Part shown: one piece after another, positions 26,174-34,337 of the stretch
Position numbering within the stretch: the stretch's first letter is position 1
Layout: every line of letters begins with the position of its first letter
Source of the DNA: Candidatus Poribacteria bacterium
GTDB lineage: Bacteria > Poribacteria > WGA-4E > WGA-3G
DNA: 64,000 nt
NCBI GenBank assembly: GCA_022394755.1
Contig: JAGFCA010000039.1
Coordinates: 1 to 64,000 of the forward strand
Direction of reading: 5' to 3'
The notes under the pieces: generated by a model
The model's input: only the letters and a program-made list of their open reading frames with translations
The model's database searches: none
Told to the model about the DNA's origin: nothing
Translations under genes and position numbers: made by a program

Positions 26174-27015
26174 AACTCAACCAAATAGCTGACGAAGAGG
26201 TATTAAATTATGAAGATACTCCGTCCCTTGATCCAGTCGCATCCCAAATACAAGAATTTTGCGATAAACAAGGAATAAAAACACTTGTTCATTTTACAGA
26301 AATTAAAAATCTCGACAGTATTTTGGAATATGGCTTATTAGGTCGAAGTATTCTGGATGGATGGGGGTTGAAGTATAAACACAATGACAAAAAACGTCTT
26401 GACCAATGTCTGGAGGCAATTTGTCTAAGTATCAGTTTCCCAAACTATGAATTGTTTTATAAGTTTCGACAATCTAAATCTGCTGATCAAGAATCTGAAT
26501 GGGTTGTTTTACTAATTGATGTCAAAGTGTTATGGGAATTGGACTGCGCGTTTTGTCAGCAGAATGCCGCTTCTAATGCTGTTCGTGATATTAAATTAGA
26601 TGAAAGGAAAAAACCTGAAGCATTAAAAGGTATGTTTGAAGATTTTCAAGACATAAAGCGTAGTGATTTACAAATACCTGAATATTTTCCAACCAATCCT
26701 CAGGCAGAGGTGCTTGTATTTAGAGAGATTCCAATTGAGTATATTAACAAAATTCATTTTTGGAATGAAACTGTTAAGGAAAATTGGCGTTCTAAGTTTA
26801 CAGGTCCTTATTCGTCGGATAAGTATATAGTTAGTCAAGAATATTTTGAGTACAGACGAGATTCTGATGTATGGAAAAAAAAGAAATTTAACGACAATAA
26901 CATTATTCCTTCATACTTTAGTTCTGATAATGATGACTATTTTCTCAATAGTGAATCTGAATCAGATGGAAGTCTTGATAATTCAGACAACGTTGAGGAC
27001 GATATACCTTTTTAG
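26146..27015 (+). CDS. darT: DarT-type DNA ADP-ribosyltransferase toxin (DUF4433), SSB-like tail, start unresolved
   Basis: The frame is open from 26146, after TGA 26143-26145, to TAG 27013-27015. Conserved parts in order: KTLVHFTEIKNLDSILEYGL (NAD-site His), ISFPNYELFYKFR, WVVLLIDVKVLWELDCAFC, NAAS, and NPQAEVLVFREIPIEYI with the catalytic Glu. These mark the DarT family, which ADP-ribosylates bases in single-stranded DNA. No ATG, GTG or TTG lies before TTG 26323, which is inside the first motif and too late. So initiation uses a rare codon, or the protein is made by fusion to the WD40 frame. Residues after about 245 are acidic and Ser-rich, ending VEDDIPF, like SSB. The NADAR antitoxin follows 11 bp on. 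Confidence 0.85.
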   Translation, partial: RKTREEINIKLNQIADEEVLNYEDTPSLDPVASQIQEFCDKQGIKTLVHFTEIKNLDSILEYGLLGRSILDGWGLKYKHNDKKRLDQCLEAICLSISFPNYELFYKFRQSKSADQESEWVVLLIDVKVLWELDCAFCQQNAASNAVRDIKLDERKKPEALKGMFEDFQDIKRSDLQIPEYFPTNPQAEVLVFREIPIEYINKIHFWNETVKENWRSKFTGPYSSDKYIVSQEYFEYRRDSDVWKKKKFNDNNIIPSYFSSDNDDYFLNSESESDGSLDNSDNVEDDIPF

Positions 27016-27026
27016 GAGTTAATATT

Positions 27027-27743
27027 ATGGCTAACCGCCCCATTTTTACCCCTGATTTCAATGGATATCCGTATGTTGTATCAATGGATATAGACTTCAA
27101 GTGGTATCCAGGTTTCGCAAAATCCCAGATGCAAAAAAGTATTGTTTCATTACATGAAGCAGCCGAACAACAGGGAATACAACCTATTTTGGAAATCTCT
27201 CGAAAATCTACATCTCGTTTGGGAGTTTCGTTAAGTGCTTTTAATTTATTGTTAGAGACACCGAGTGGTCAGGAAATGAGTGTAGAGTGTGCATATCAGG
27301 GGAGTAAGGTGTTTGAAGATGGAGGACCTTATCACGATTTATATCAGATGTCAAGCCGAGATGCTAAGACTGATGAACGGTTAAAGAATTCGGGGGAATT
27401 AATCGGTTTTAATTTTTGCGGAGAAGATTTTCCAATTGAACCCAAAACTGTTTTTTATGATTGGTTATATATAACTGGATTGTATCAAAACAAGAAAGAC
27501 CTGATTCAAGAACTTGATTCGTTTCAAGGCTTTTCAGATATTGTTTTTAATCCAAATCGATCATTAAATTGCCAAGCACGTGCTGCTGCGCTATTTGTCT
27601 CTTTGAGTAAGAACGATTTGATTGATAAACAAATGTTCAGTGATATAGATTATTATCTTACAGTCCTAACTGGTAATACAGAACTGCCACCTATCGAAAG
27701 TACTCCACTGCAACTTAAGCTGCCTATCGATAACTTAGAGTAA
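27027..27743 (+). CDS. NADAR-type antitoxin of the DarT1-associated family
   Basis: A 238-residue cytoplasmic protein. Opening MANRPIFTPDFNG then DIDFKWYPGFAKSQMQKSI, SRLGVSLSAFNLLLETPSG, SVECAYQGSKVFEDGGPYHD, FYDWLYITGLYQN and NPNRSLNCQARAAALFVSL match the NADAR proteins coded next to DarT1. These remove the ADP-ribose from DNA and neutralise the toxin. It is 11 bp behind darT with SD AGGAG, and its 3' end is closed by a strong terminator. The pair is thus a complete toxin-antitoxin module of the type used against phage. Confidence 0.82.
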   Translation: MANRPIFTPDFNGYPYVVSMDIDFKWYPGFAKSQMQKSIVSLHEAAEQQGIQPILEISRKSTSRLGVSLSAFNLLLETPSGQEMSVECAYQGSKVFEDGGPYHDLYQMSSRDAKTDERLKNSGELIGFNFCGEDFPIEPKTVFYDWLYITGLYQNKKDLIQELDSFQGFSDIVFNPNRSLNCQARAAALFVSLSKNDLIDKQMFSDIDYYLTVLTGNTELPPIESTPLQLKLPIDNLE

Positions 27744-27778
27744 TCTCTATCACTTGAAAATTAATAAGTAATTAAAAC

Positions 27779-27816
27779 ATATAGGCGGGATCATTCAGTG
27801 ATGATCCCGCCTATAT
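27779..27816. terminator. strong rho-independent terminator, bidirectional
   Basis: A perfect stem of 16 bp (ATATAGGCGGGATCAT and its complement) with loop TCAGTG, followed by ATTTTATATTT on the plus strand. It lies between the convergent NADAR gene and the secreted gene at 27837 and can serve both. Confidence 0.85.
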
Positions 27817-27836
27817 ATTTTATATTTAAAATAAGT

Positions 27837-28556
27837 CTATCTACCGGCTTTTAAAAGTCCCCATGTGGTTGAGACTTTGCCTTTTGGATTAACCGGTAAA
27901 GGACCGTCAGGTCCATATACTAACACATCGTCGTATCTTGCAGTTGTTGCCCATGTTGCAACACCGATTCTACCGACACCATCTCTGGTAGCATCATCAA
28001 TCTCGGCAACCTGTTCATCATTCAGAAACAGTGTGTAACTGGAGGGGGTAATGACAATTTTTATGTTATACCAATCACCTGTATCAATAGTGTGATTACT
28101 ATTAGCACCACCTTTTCCACCACCCCAAGCTTCCACTTGTGAACGGCTGTTTCCCCAACCCCCAAGGTTCCACCAGTATTCTAACCGTGCCTGTTTTTGC
28201 ATACGGGGCGGATGATCTTTAAGTGCCTTTCCACGAGGTTCCATGGTTCCTTGACATCGGAACATGATAAGGAATCCTTCGGCACCACCTATTTTATTCC
28301 CGCTAACTTCATAGGTGTAATCATTCCATTCCTCATCCCAAAAGTCATCTGCAACGACACTCATACAATTAGAGTCATTTGAGAGTTGGTGGTATTCCTT
28401 GTCTTTGAATTCCCATTCACCCCATAACGGTACCCATTTATCTTCCGATTTATTTGCGTTATCAAAATTATCCTCAAAATAGATTTGCGACAATGCAGCT
28501 GTAGCTACACCAAAAGTGAAACATACTAAGAGGATGAATATTCCATAGTTTTTCAT
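27837..28556 (-). CDS. secreted LamG/DUF1080-like jelly-roll protein
   Basis: A 239-residue protein with a signal peptide (MKNYGIFILLVCFTFGVATA to about residue 24). The body reads YFEDNFDNANKSEDKWVPLW, GEWEFKDKEYHQLS, AEGFLIMFRCQG, DTGDWYNIKIVITPSSYTLF, and GRIGVATWATTARYDDVLVY. This is the concanavalin-like pattern of DUF1080/LamG domains that bind or cleave glycans. The C-terminal tail KVSTTWGLLKAGR resembles the tails of the three paralogues at 31.5-34.2 kb. It probably acts at the cell surface or outside. It is followed by a terminator at 27779-27816. Confidence 0.7.
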   Translation of the reverse strand: MKNYGIFILLVCFTFGVATAALSQIYFEDNFDNANKSEDKWVPLWGEWEFKDKEYHQLSNDSNCMSVVADDFWDEEWNDYTYEVSGNKIGGAEGFLIMFRCQGTMEPRGKALKDHPPRMQKQARLEYWWNLGGWGNSRSQVEAWGGGKGGANSNHTIDTGDWYNIKIVITPSSYTLFLNDEQVAEIDDATRDGVGRIGVATWATTARYDDVLVYGPDGPLPVNPKGKVSTTWGLLKAGR

Positions 28557-28609
28557 ATAACAAAACTCCTTGATGAAGTGGTTACTAAGTGGTGAACCAC
28601 CTAATTTTT

Positions 28610-30241
28610 CTAATGGTTATGTGCAAATTCTGCTGAATTTAGTAAAACCCAATAAAGATCTTCATAAGCCAAATCTTTACTTCTGTATAAGCTTCTTTCT
28701 AAGTAACGTTGGAAAAAATTCTGTTCTTGACCGGTTGGTTTCCTGGATAGTACAGTAAGATAGATAAACTGAACCCTGTCAATCGTCTCGCGCCAATTAT
28801 CAAGAACATATCGGATAAAACTATCGCGTGCCTTGTAATTTGCACTATCGTTGACAAGAGTTCCGTTAATCATCATAAGTGCTTTTGGGACAGTTCCATT
28901 GAATGCTTCAATTTCCTCCATCTCACCATTGTCGAGTAAGAATAGATACTGATTTAGATATTGACGTTTCATTCGCTTTAGTTGTATAGTAGTTTTGCTT
29001 TTTTCGAGTCTACCCAACACAGTCGCTTGAAGCATAGAGGAAAAGAATTGTTCAGCGGTTAAAGGCTTCATATATGCGTGTGAGTAGTAGATTTCGTCAT
29101 CCTTGTTACTCTCGTTTGTTTCAGAACTTCTCTGATATGCTTTTGAGTGTAAAATAATTCGCATGAGATGTTGTAAGTCGTACCCATGTATCACAAAATC
29201 CTCAGCTAACCAAGCTAAAAGCGTCGGATTGGTTGCTGGATACTCTTCTCCAAAACCATCAACAGGTTCAACAAAACCCCTACCCATAAAGTGTTTCCAA
29301 ATTCGGTTTACAATAGCTTTACTAAAGTAAGGATTTGATTTCGCTGTCATCCATTCAGCTAAAGCTTCACGTTTTTTAGTTAGTTCCCCAATATATTCAG
29401 TGCCATCAAGGAAACGCGGAGGAACAGATTCCTCCATACTATCAACATAGATATTTCTATCTTGCTTTGGTGAATTGGTAATGAGGAAGTTATCCATTTC
29501 CTCTTCCTCATCAAACATGTTTGTTTCTTTAATCATCCCTTTCTGTTCACTATTAATACCCGTGAAGAACGCAGCAACACCGTAAAAATCTTTCTGTAGC
29601 CACGTTTCTGTTTTATGGTCGTGGCATTCGGCACATTGCATTGGGAGGCCAAGGAATAACCTTGAGCTGTGTGAAGTTAATAAGACTGGAGATCGTTCAT
29701 AACGTAGGATATAATTCCCTGCTCCATTATCACGTAATTCCCCATTTGCAGTGACAAGCTCTTTGACAAATATATTGTAAGGCATGTTAGTTCTGAGAAC
29801 TTTTTTTACCCAATTTTCTAATCCAACACGACGGTCATCACCGTCACCCCGTCTACCAATTAACCAATTTACCCAGATACCTGTCCAATACTCATTAGAT
29901 TGTTTACTTTTAATTAGTTCATCAATTTTTCTTGATCGTTTGTTCGGAGTACTATCTTCAAGGAAATCAGAAACTTGTTCAGGAGTAGGAATGACACCAG
30001 TCATATCTAAATGGATACGTCTAAGAAATGCTGCATCACTTGTTTGTTTAGAAGGTTTTATCCCTTCACGTTTTAAGACAGCATCAATGTGTCTATCAAG
30101 ATGTTTAGAACTTGATGGGATGTACACATTCTTAGTTCTCATGGTTGTCATAGTTGTTACAGAAGTACAACTTGCTACTAAGAATACTAAAGCAAGGCAT
30201 ATCGACCAATTTCGGTATATTGTCCAATGTGTTTTTTTCAT
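28610..30241 (-). CDS. DUF1549/DUF1553 lipoprotein
   Basis: A 543-residue protein with a lipoprotein signal (lipobox LVASC, Cys25). DUF1549 spans about 45-240 (FLRRIHLDMTGVIPTPEQVS, QCAECHDHKTETWLQKDFYG) and DUF1553 about 285-540 (VNRIWKHFMGRGFVEPVDGF, HAYMKPLTAEQFFSSMLQAT). CAECH is a possible c-type haem site. Such proteins are common in Planctomycetes and Poribacteria and are usually paired with DUF1501 genes, which are absent here. The role is unknown; a periplasmic redox or sulfatase-linked function has been suggested from context elsewhere. Confidence 0.85.
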   Translation of the reverse strand: MKKTHWTIYRNWSICLALVFLVASCTSVTTMTTMRTKNVYIPSSSKHLDRHIDAVLKREGIKPSKQTSDAAFLRRIHLDMTGVIPTPEQVSDFLEDSTPNKRSRKIDELIKSKQSNEYWTGIWVNWLIGRRGDGDDRRVGLENWVKKVLRTNMPYNIFVKELVTANGELRDNGAGNYILRYERSPVLLTSHSSRLFLGLPMQCAECHDHKTETWLQKDFYGVAAFFTGINSEQKGMIKETNMFDEEEEMDNFLITNSPKQDRNIYVDSMEESVPPRFLDGTEYIGELTKKREALAEWMTAKSNPYFSKAIVNRIWKHFMGRGFVEPVDGFGEEYPATNPTLLAWLAEDFVIHGYDLQHLMRIILHSKAYQRSSETNESNKDDEIYYSHAYMKPLTAEQFFSSMLQATVLGRLEKSKTTIQLKRMKRQYLNQYLFLLDNGEMEEIEAFNGTVPKALMMINGTLVNDSANYKARDSFIRYVLDNWRETIDRVQFIYLTVLSRKPTGQEQNFFQRYLERSLYRSKDLAYEDLYWVLLNSAEFAHNH

Positions 30242-30354
30242 GGGGTTCCTTAAAATGAAACTTAAGTTATTTATGAAAAATAAAATTTAAGTAATTTATG
30301 CCATATATTTTAAGTTTAACCAATTTTATCTCGGTTTTCAAGGTAATTGCTGTT

Positions 30355-31407
30355 CTAATCCCAACGGAGACCTGTAGGGATAATGCCTACATCTTCACCA
30401 CGATTCATAGCTTCAGCAGCATCAAGTATACTTCCCAAATCATGTTGTGGTTCAAAACCTAACAAGGTCTTAATCTTCGTTAGGTCGAATTCGAAATAGT
30501 TTGCGTTGGAGAGTTTTATATCTACACACTCCTTCTGATAACGATCACATAGGTATGGGATAATCTTTTCTTGATTGAAAATAGCCTTTCCTCCAAGAGT
30601 GAATTCTTGTCCAACAGCAGCATCTTCTTCTAAACCTAAGATCAATCCTTGAACGATATCTCGTATATCAGCGAAGTGTTCCTTATATGCCCGTCCATCT
30701 GGATTTCGTTTTAGGATGAATTTTTCCTCACCATTCCAAGCATTCTTAACAATTTCGGCTATTTCTAATTCTGCAGGATCATTGCCTTTATAGTTATTGT
30801 AACGATTGTAGATAGTGCTAAAGACAAATAGTTTTGGCAATCCATCTTCATTTAGAAACTCACTCGGTTCGACTACGGTGCTAAATCGGAATACTGTTGA
30901 GGGGATGTTATATTGATGGTGATAAGTCATACAAAGTTCTTCGCCGATCCATTTCGTAAGGAAATAAGGCATATTATGGTATTTTGCGACCATATCTTCA
31001 GTGACTAATTCATCGAAAAGTCTACCCTTCTCAGTTAATTCCCAATAGATGGCTTCAGTGCATGCATATACAAGACGGTGTATGTTCGGATTGAATTCCC
31101 TGATACACTCTAATATATTAAGTGTACCCATTCCGTTTATTGCTAAGTATTCCCTGTTGTTAAATGGACCACCAAAGGCAGCAGCAATATGATATATAGC
31201 ATCTACGTCCTCAACAGCGTTCTTAACATCATCATATTCTCTGAGATCGCCAAGAACAGTTTCAACCTTAGGATTATCATCCCACCTTCCAACTCGGTTT
31301 TTATCCTCCGGATATGTGAAACTTCTTATATCATGGCCTTTTTCGAGTAGTCTTTTAACAAGATTTGAACCGATTCGTCCAGTACCACCAGTAACTAAAA
31401 TCTTCAT
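30355..31407 (-). CDS. NAD-dependent epimerase/dehydratase (extended SDR)
   Basis: A 350-residue Rossmann enzyme. The nucleotide-binding motif TGGTGRIGSNLVKRLLEKG (residues 6-24) and catalytic Y-x3-K in YFLTKWIGEEL (about residues 148-158) are clear. DVDAIYHIAAAFGGP is the usual fourth strand. The family converts nucleotide sugars or related substrates; the sequence does not fix which. It starts 114 bp downstream of the terminator of the secreted-paralogue unit and so has its own promoter. Confidence 0.85.
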   Translation of the reverse strand: MKILVTGGTGRIGSNLVKRLLEKGHDIRSFTYPEDKNRVGRWDDNPKVETVLGDLREYDDVKNAVEDVDAIYHIAAAFGGPFNNREYLAINGMGTLNILECIREFNPNIHRLVYACTEAIYWELTEKGRLFDELVTEDMVAKYHNMPYFLTKWIGEELCMTYHHQYNIPSTVFRFSTVVEPSEFLNEDGLPKLFVFSTIYNRYNNYKGNDPAELEIAEIVKNAWNGEEKFILKRNPDGRAYKEHFADIRDIVQGLILGLEEDAAVGQEFTLGGKAIFNQEKIIPYLCDRYQKECVDIKLSNANYFEFDLTKIKTLLGFEPQHDLGSILDAAEAMNRGEDVGIIPTGLRWD

Positions 31408-31433
31408 GCCTTTTCCTTACTTGAATAAAACAT

Positions 31434-31470
31434 TAAGAGTGATTCATTTAAAGTAGATGAATCACTCTTA
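31434..31470 (-). terminator. rho-independent terminator of the paralogue unit
   Basis: TAAGAGTGATTCAT and its exact complement form a 14-bp stem with a 9-nt loop. On the minus strand the stem is followed by GTTTTATT. It ends transcription of the three secreted paralogues. Confidence 0.75.
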
Positions 31471-31521
31471 GTTAAACTTTATGACTTGGTTGAGTTAAGT
31501 TGTAGGATAAAATAATAGAAG

Positions 31522-32361
31522 TTATTGTAATGATTTTATTTCTGCCCATTGTATTGCCAATTTATCTCTCGGTTCTACATCAAAAGAAGTGCTGACGAGT
31601 TTAATATTGTCAAAAGCCCACCACCAATCGTTTTTTGCATCAGTGAGACTGAAACTAATGATCATTTCTTTGACATCGGCAGGATTATTAATAGGTATTT
31701 CTAAGGATTCGTTCACTTGCTCTAAGTCATTTACCTTTTCCTTATTCATCTTAAGAGTAGGAATGGTAACAAGTGTCTGTTCACCTAAACTCGCGAAAAG
31801 TAAGACCTGTTTTTCGCTTCCACCGTCAAAACGAACTGTGATCTCAGCAGTTTGATCAGCATAAGGACGCCAACTTGAATCTAATGATAAAACGAGAGAT
31901 CTTGCTCTTGCTCCATTTATATTGATGGTTGGTGTGATTATATGTCCATTCCAATCACTTTCTGCATCAGGGTCACCGTTGACTAACCAGTCATCCCATT
32001 CATCGGGGTCTGCCACTACTCCATTACCAATACCTTTACCGTCTTTCTGTTTAGAAGTGAACTGACTCCGCTCCTGGTCTTCAGCAGTTTGTGTCCACCA
32101 TTCAAGACTAACTATAGCAAAAGTTCGCCATTCTGGCATACCGAGGTTTTTAGGATTTTCGTTTTTGATCTCCCAACCATCAGGTCCGGTCCCCGACCAA
32201 ACTTTAACTCCCTTAACTCCTTCTTCTATGCTATCTTCAAGTTTTACATCCTCGAAATCTTCTTCAAAAAGTACAGTATCTCTACCCCAAATTGTTGGTA
32301 TACATAGAAAAAGAGTTATCAAAATAATTGTATATTTAAAAAGCTTTATAGTACTGTTCAT
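31522..32361 (-). CDS. secreted paralogue A of a tandem triplet
   Basis: A 279-residue secreted protein, signal peptide to about residue 26 (IPTIWG). The mature part begins VLFEEDFEDVKLEDSIEEGV, followed by WSGTGPDGWEI, GMPEWRTFAIVSLEWWTQTA, QERSQF and VADPDEWDDW. The second half has SLVLSLDSSWRPYADQTAEI and NDWWWAFDNIKLV. This domain (E-W-x-W-x-x-A...DPDEWDD) occurs in planctomycetal and poribacterial secreted hydrolases, but its role is unnamed. It looks like a jelly-roll binding domain. The tail is DKLAIQWAEIKSLQ. It is the last gene of three, with a terminator after it. Confidence 0.75.
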   Translation of the reverse strand: MNSTIKLFKYTIILITLFLCIPTIWGRDTVLFEEDFEDVKLEDSIEEGVKGVKVWSGTGPDGWEIKNENPKNLGMPEWRTFAIVSLEWWTQTAEDQERSQFTSKQKDGKGIGNGVVADPDEWDDWLVNGDPDAESDWNGHIITPTININGARARSLVLSLDSSWRPYADQTAEITVRFDGGSEKQVLLFASLGEQTLVTIPTLKMNKEKVNDLEQVNESLEIPINNPADVKEMIISFSLTDAKNDWWWAFDNIKLVSTSFDVEPRDKLAIQWAEIKSLQ

Positions 32362-32431
32362 TAGATAGGTCCTCCGAAGGTTCTACCAATAAGGAATATG
32401 AAGCAGACTGGACTCTATACGAAATATGGAA

Positions 32432-33274
32432 TTATTTCAAAGATTTCAGTTCTGCCCATTTCATTGCTAATTTATTTCTGGGTTCAACATCAAATGCAGT
32501 ACTTACGAGTTGTATATTATCAATTGCCCACCACCAATCATTTTTTGCATCGATAACACCAAAACTAATAACTAATTCAGCGGCATCTGCAGGATTGTCT
32601 ATGGGAATTTCTAACGTTACGTTCACCAGTTCTAAATCGTTAAATTTTTTCTCATTTTGGTTTAGAGTAGGAATTGTTGCAAGTGTTTGTACACCGGAAC
32701 TCTCATACAATAGGATTCTTTCCTCTTTACCACCATCGAAACTCACAGTGATTTCAGCTGTTTGCGTATCTTCAGGTCGCCAACTGGAATCGTATTTCAG
32801 CACCAAGGATTCGGCAGCAGCACCCTTGATATTTATAGGAGGGGTAAGTAAGTGTCCATTCCAATCACTTTTTGCTTCAGGTTTACCATTAACTTCCCAA
32901 TCATCCCACTCATCTGGGTCAGCCACTGCTCCGTTCCCTATACCTTTACCGTCTTTCTGTTTTGAAGTAAACTGAGTTCGTTCTTGGTCTCCAGCTGTTT
33001 GTGTCCACCATTCGAGACTTACTATTGCCCAAGTTCTCCATTCTGGCATGCCAAGGTCGTCAGGATTTTCTTTTGTAATTATCCATCCTTCAGGTCCTGC
33101 TCCGGACCAAACGTCTGCGGCTTTAACACCTTCCTCTATACTGTCTTCAAGTTTCACACCCTCAAAGTCTTCTTCAAAAAGAACTGTATCTGCTCCCCAT
33201 ATAGCAAAAGGGGTAAGACACAAAACTATCACAAGTATAGTGTTTATGCTTAATTTTATAATGACATTTTTCAT
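32432..33274 (-). CDS. secreted paralogue B of a tandem triplet
   Basis: A 280-residue protein, collinear with its neighbours on both sides and clearly duplicated from a common ancestor. The signal peptide runs to about residue 28. The mature part starts VLFEEDFEGVKLEDSIEEGV and includes VADPDEWDDWEVNGKPEAKS, SLVLKYDSSWRPEDTQTAEI and NDWWWAIDNIQLV. The tail is NKLAMKWAELKSLK. It differs from A and C mainly in the WRPEDTQ versus WRPYADQ segment. It may bind the same class of ligand as A and C. Confidence 0.75.
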   Translation of the reverse strand: MKNVIIKLSINTILVIVLCLTPFAIWGADTVLFEEDFEGVKLEDSIEEGVKAADVWSGAGPEGWIITKENPDDLGMPEWRTWAIVSLEWWTQTAGDQERTQFTSKQKDGKGIGNGAVADPDEWDDWEVNGKPEAKSDWNGHLLTPPINIKGAAAESLVLKYDSSWRPEDTQTAEITVSFDGGKEERILLYESSGVQTLATIPTLNQNEKKFNDLELVNVTLEIPIDNPADAAELVISFGVIDAKNDWWWAIDNIQLVSTAFDVEPRNKLAMKWAELKSLK

Positions 33275-33317
33275 ATACTTCTCCGATTATTTTACACATA
33301 TCTAAGATCAGATAAAA

Positions 33318-34172
33318 CTATTTTACTGATTTTAGTTCAGCCCATTTTACGGTTAATTTATCTTTTAGTTGTACATCAGTTGCAACAAAGGCAGTACTAA
33401 CGAGTTTGACATTATCAAATGCCCACCACCAATCATTTCCAGCGGTAAGAAGGCCAAAGCTAATTACCAATTCATCAGCACCATCAGGATTGTTAATTGG
33501 TATTTCTAACGACTCATTGACTTGTTCTAAATCGTTCAATACTTCTTCATTTTTGTTTAGTGTGGGTATAGTAACAAGGGTTTGTTCCCCAGAACTTGAG
33601 AATAGTAAAATTCTTTCCTCTTTACCACCGTCAAAACTCGTTGTTATTTCAGCAGTTTGATCAGCATAAGGACGCCAACTTGAATCTAAAGATAAGACAA
33701 GTGAATTCGGTCCTGCCCCTTGGATATTAATCGATGGGGTGTTGATGTGTCCATTCCAAGAACTGATAGAATCCGGGTCACCGTTTTCTGTCCAATCATC
33801 CCATTCATCTGGGTCAGAAACAACACCGTTCCCCATACCTTTACCGTTTTTCTCCTTAGAAGCGAACTGACTCCGTTCTTGATCTTCTGCTGTTTGTACC
33901 CACCACTCAAGCTTAACTATTGCCCATGTACGCCATTCTGGCATACCAAGATCTTCCGGATTTTCATTTATTATTTCCCATCCATTAGGTCCTGTACCAG
34001 ACCAAACGTTTGTTCCTTTAACACCTTCTGCTATGCTATCTTCAAGTTTAACGTTTTCAAAGTCTTCTTCAAATAGCACTACATCAGCACCCCATATCAG
34101 ATGTGGCGTAAGACATAGGCTTATTACAAGAATTGATAGTGATATACCTTTTACAATTTTATTAATCATCAT
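33318..34172 (-). CDS. secreted paralogue C of a tandem triplet
   Basis: A 284-residue protein, first of the three in the transcript. The signal peptide runs to about residue 29 (HLIWG-A). The mature part has VLFEEDFENVKLEDSIAEGV, SDPDEWDDWTENGDPDSISS and NDWWWAFDNVKLV. It has a slightly longer end than A and B, with the tail DKLTVKWAELKSVK. The spacers between the paralogues are 43-70 bp. Co-expression is therefore likely. Confidence 0.75.
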   Translation of the reverse strand: MMINKIVKGISLSILVISLCLTPHLIWGADVVLFEEDFENVKLEDSIAEGVKGTNVWSGTGPNGWEIINENPEDLGMPEWRTWAIVKLEWWVQTAEDQERSQFASKEKNGKGMGNGVVSDPDEWDDWTENGDPDSISSWNGHINTPSINIQGAGPNSLVLSLDSSWRPYADQTAEITTSFDGGKEERILLFSSSGEQTLVTIPTLNKNEEVLNDLEQVNESLEIPINNPDGADELVISFGLLTAGNDWWWAFDNVKLVSTAFVATDVQLKDKLTVKWAELKSVK

Positions 34173-34337
34173 TTTCTCCTAATGTGTAACCTAACTCATA
34201 TTTCAGTGGTTGTGAACTATTTGTTTTTTGTCTACGTTAGTGAAATGTATCACGTTTTCCTAATAGAATTTAGGTTGTTTGATGAAGAAAGAGTCAATGT
34301 ATATTTATACACTGTATTTATCCTTCAACGAAAGTCA

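Noticed and set aside
26210..26278. ATG with a GAGG upstream as the DarT start
   Set aside because: It is out of frame with DarT and stops after 22 codons.
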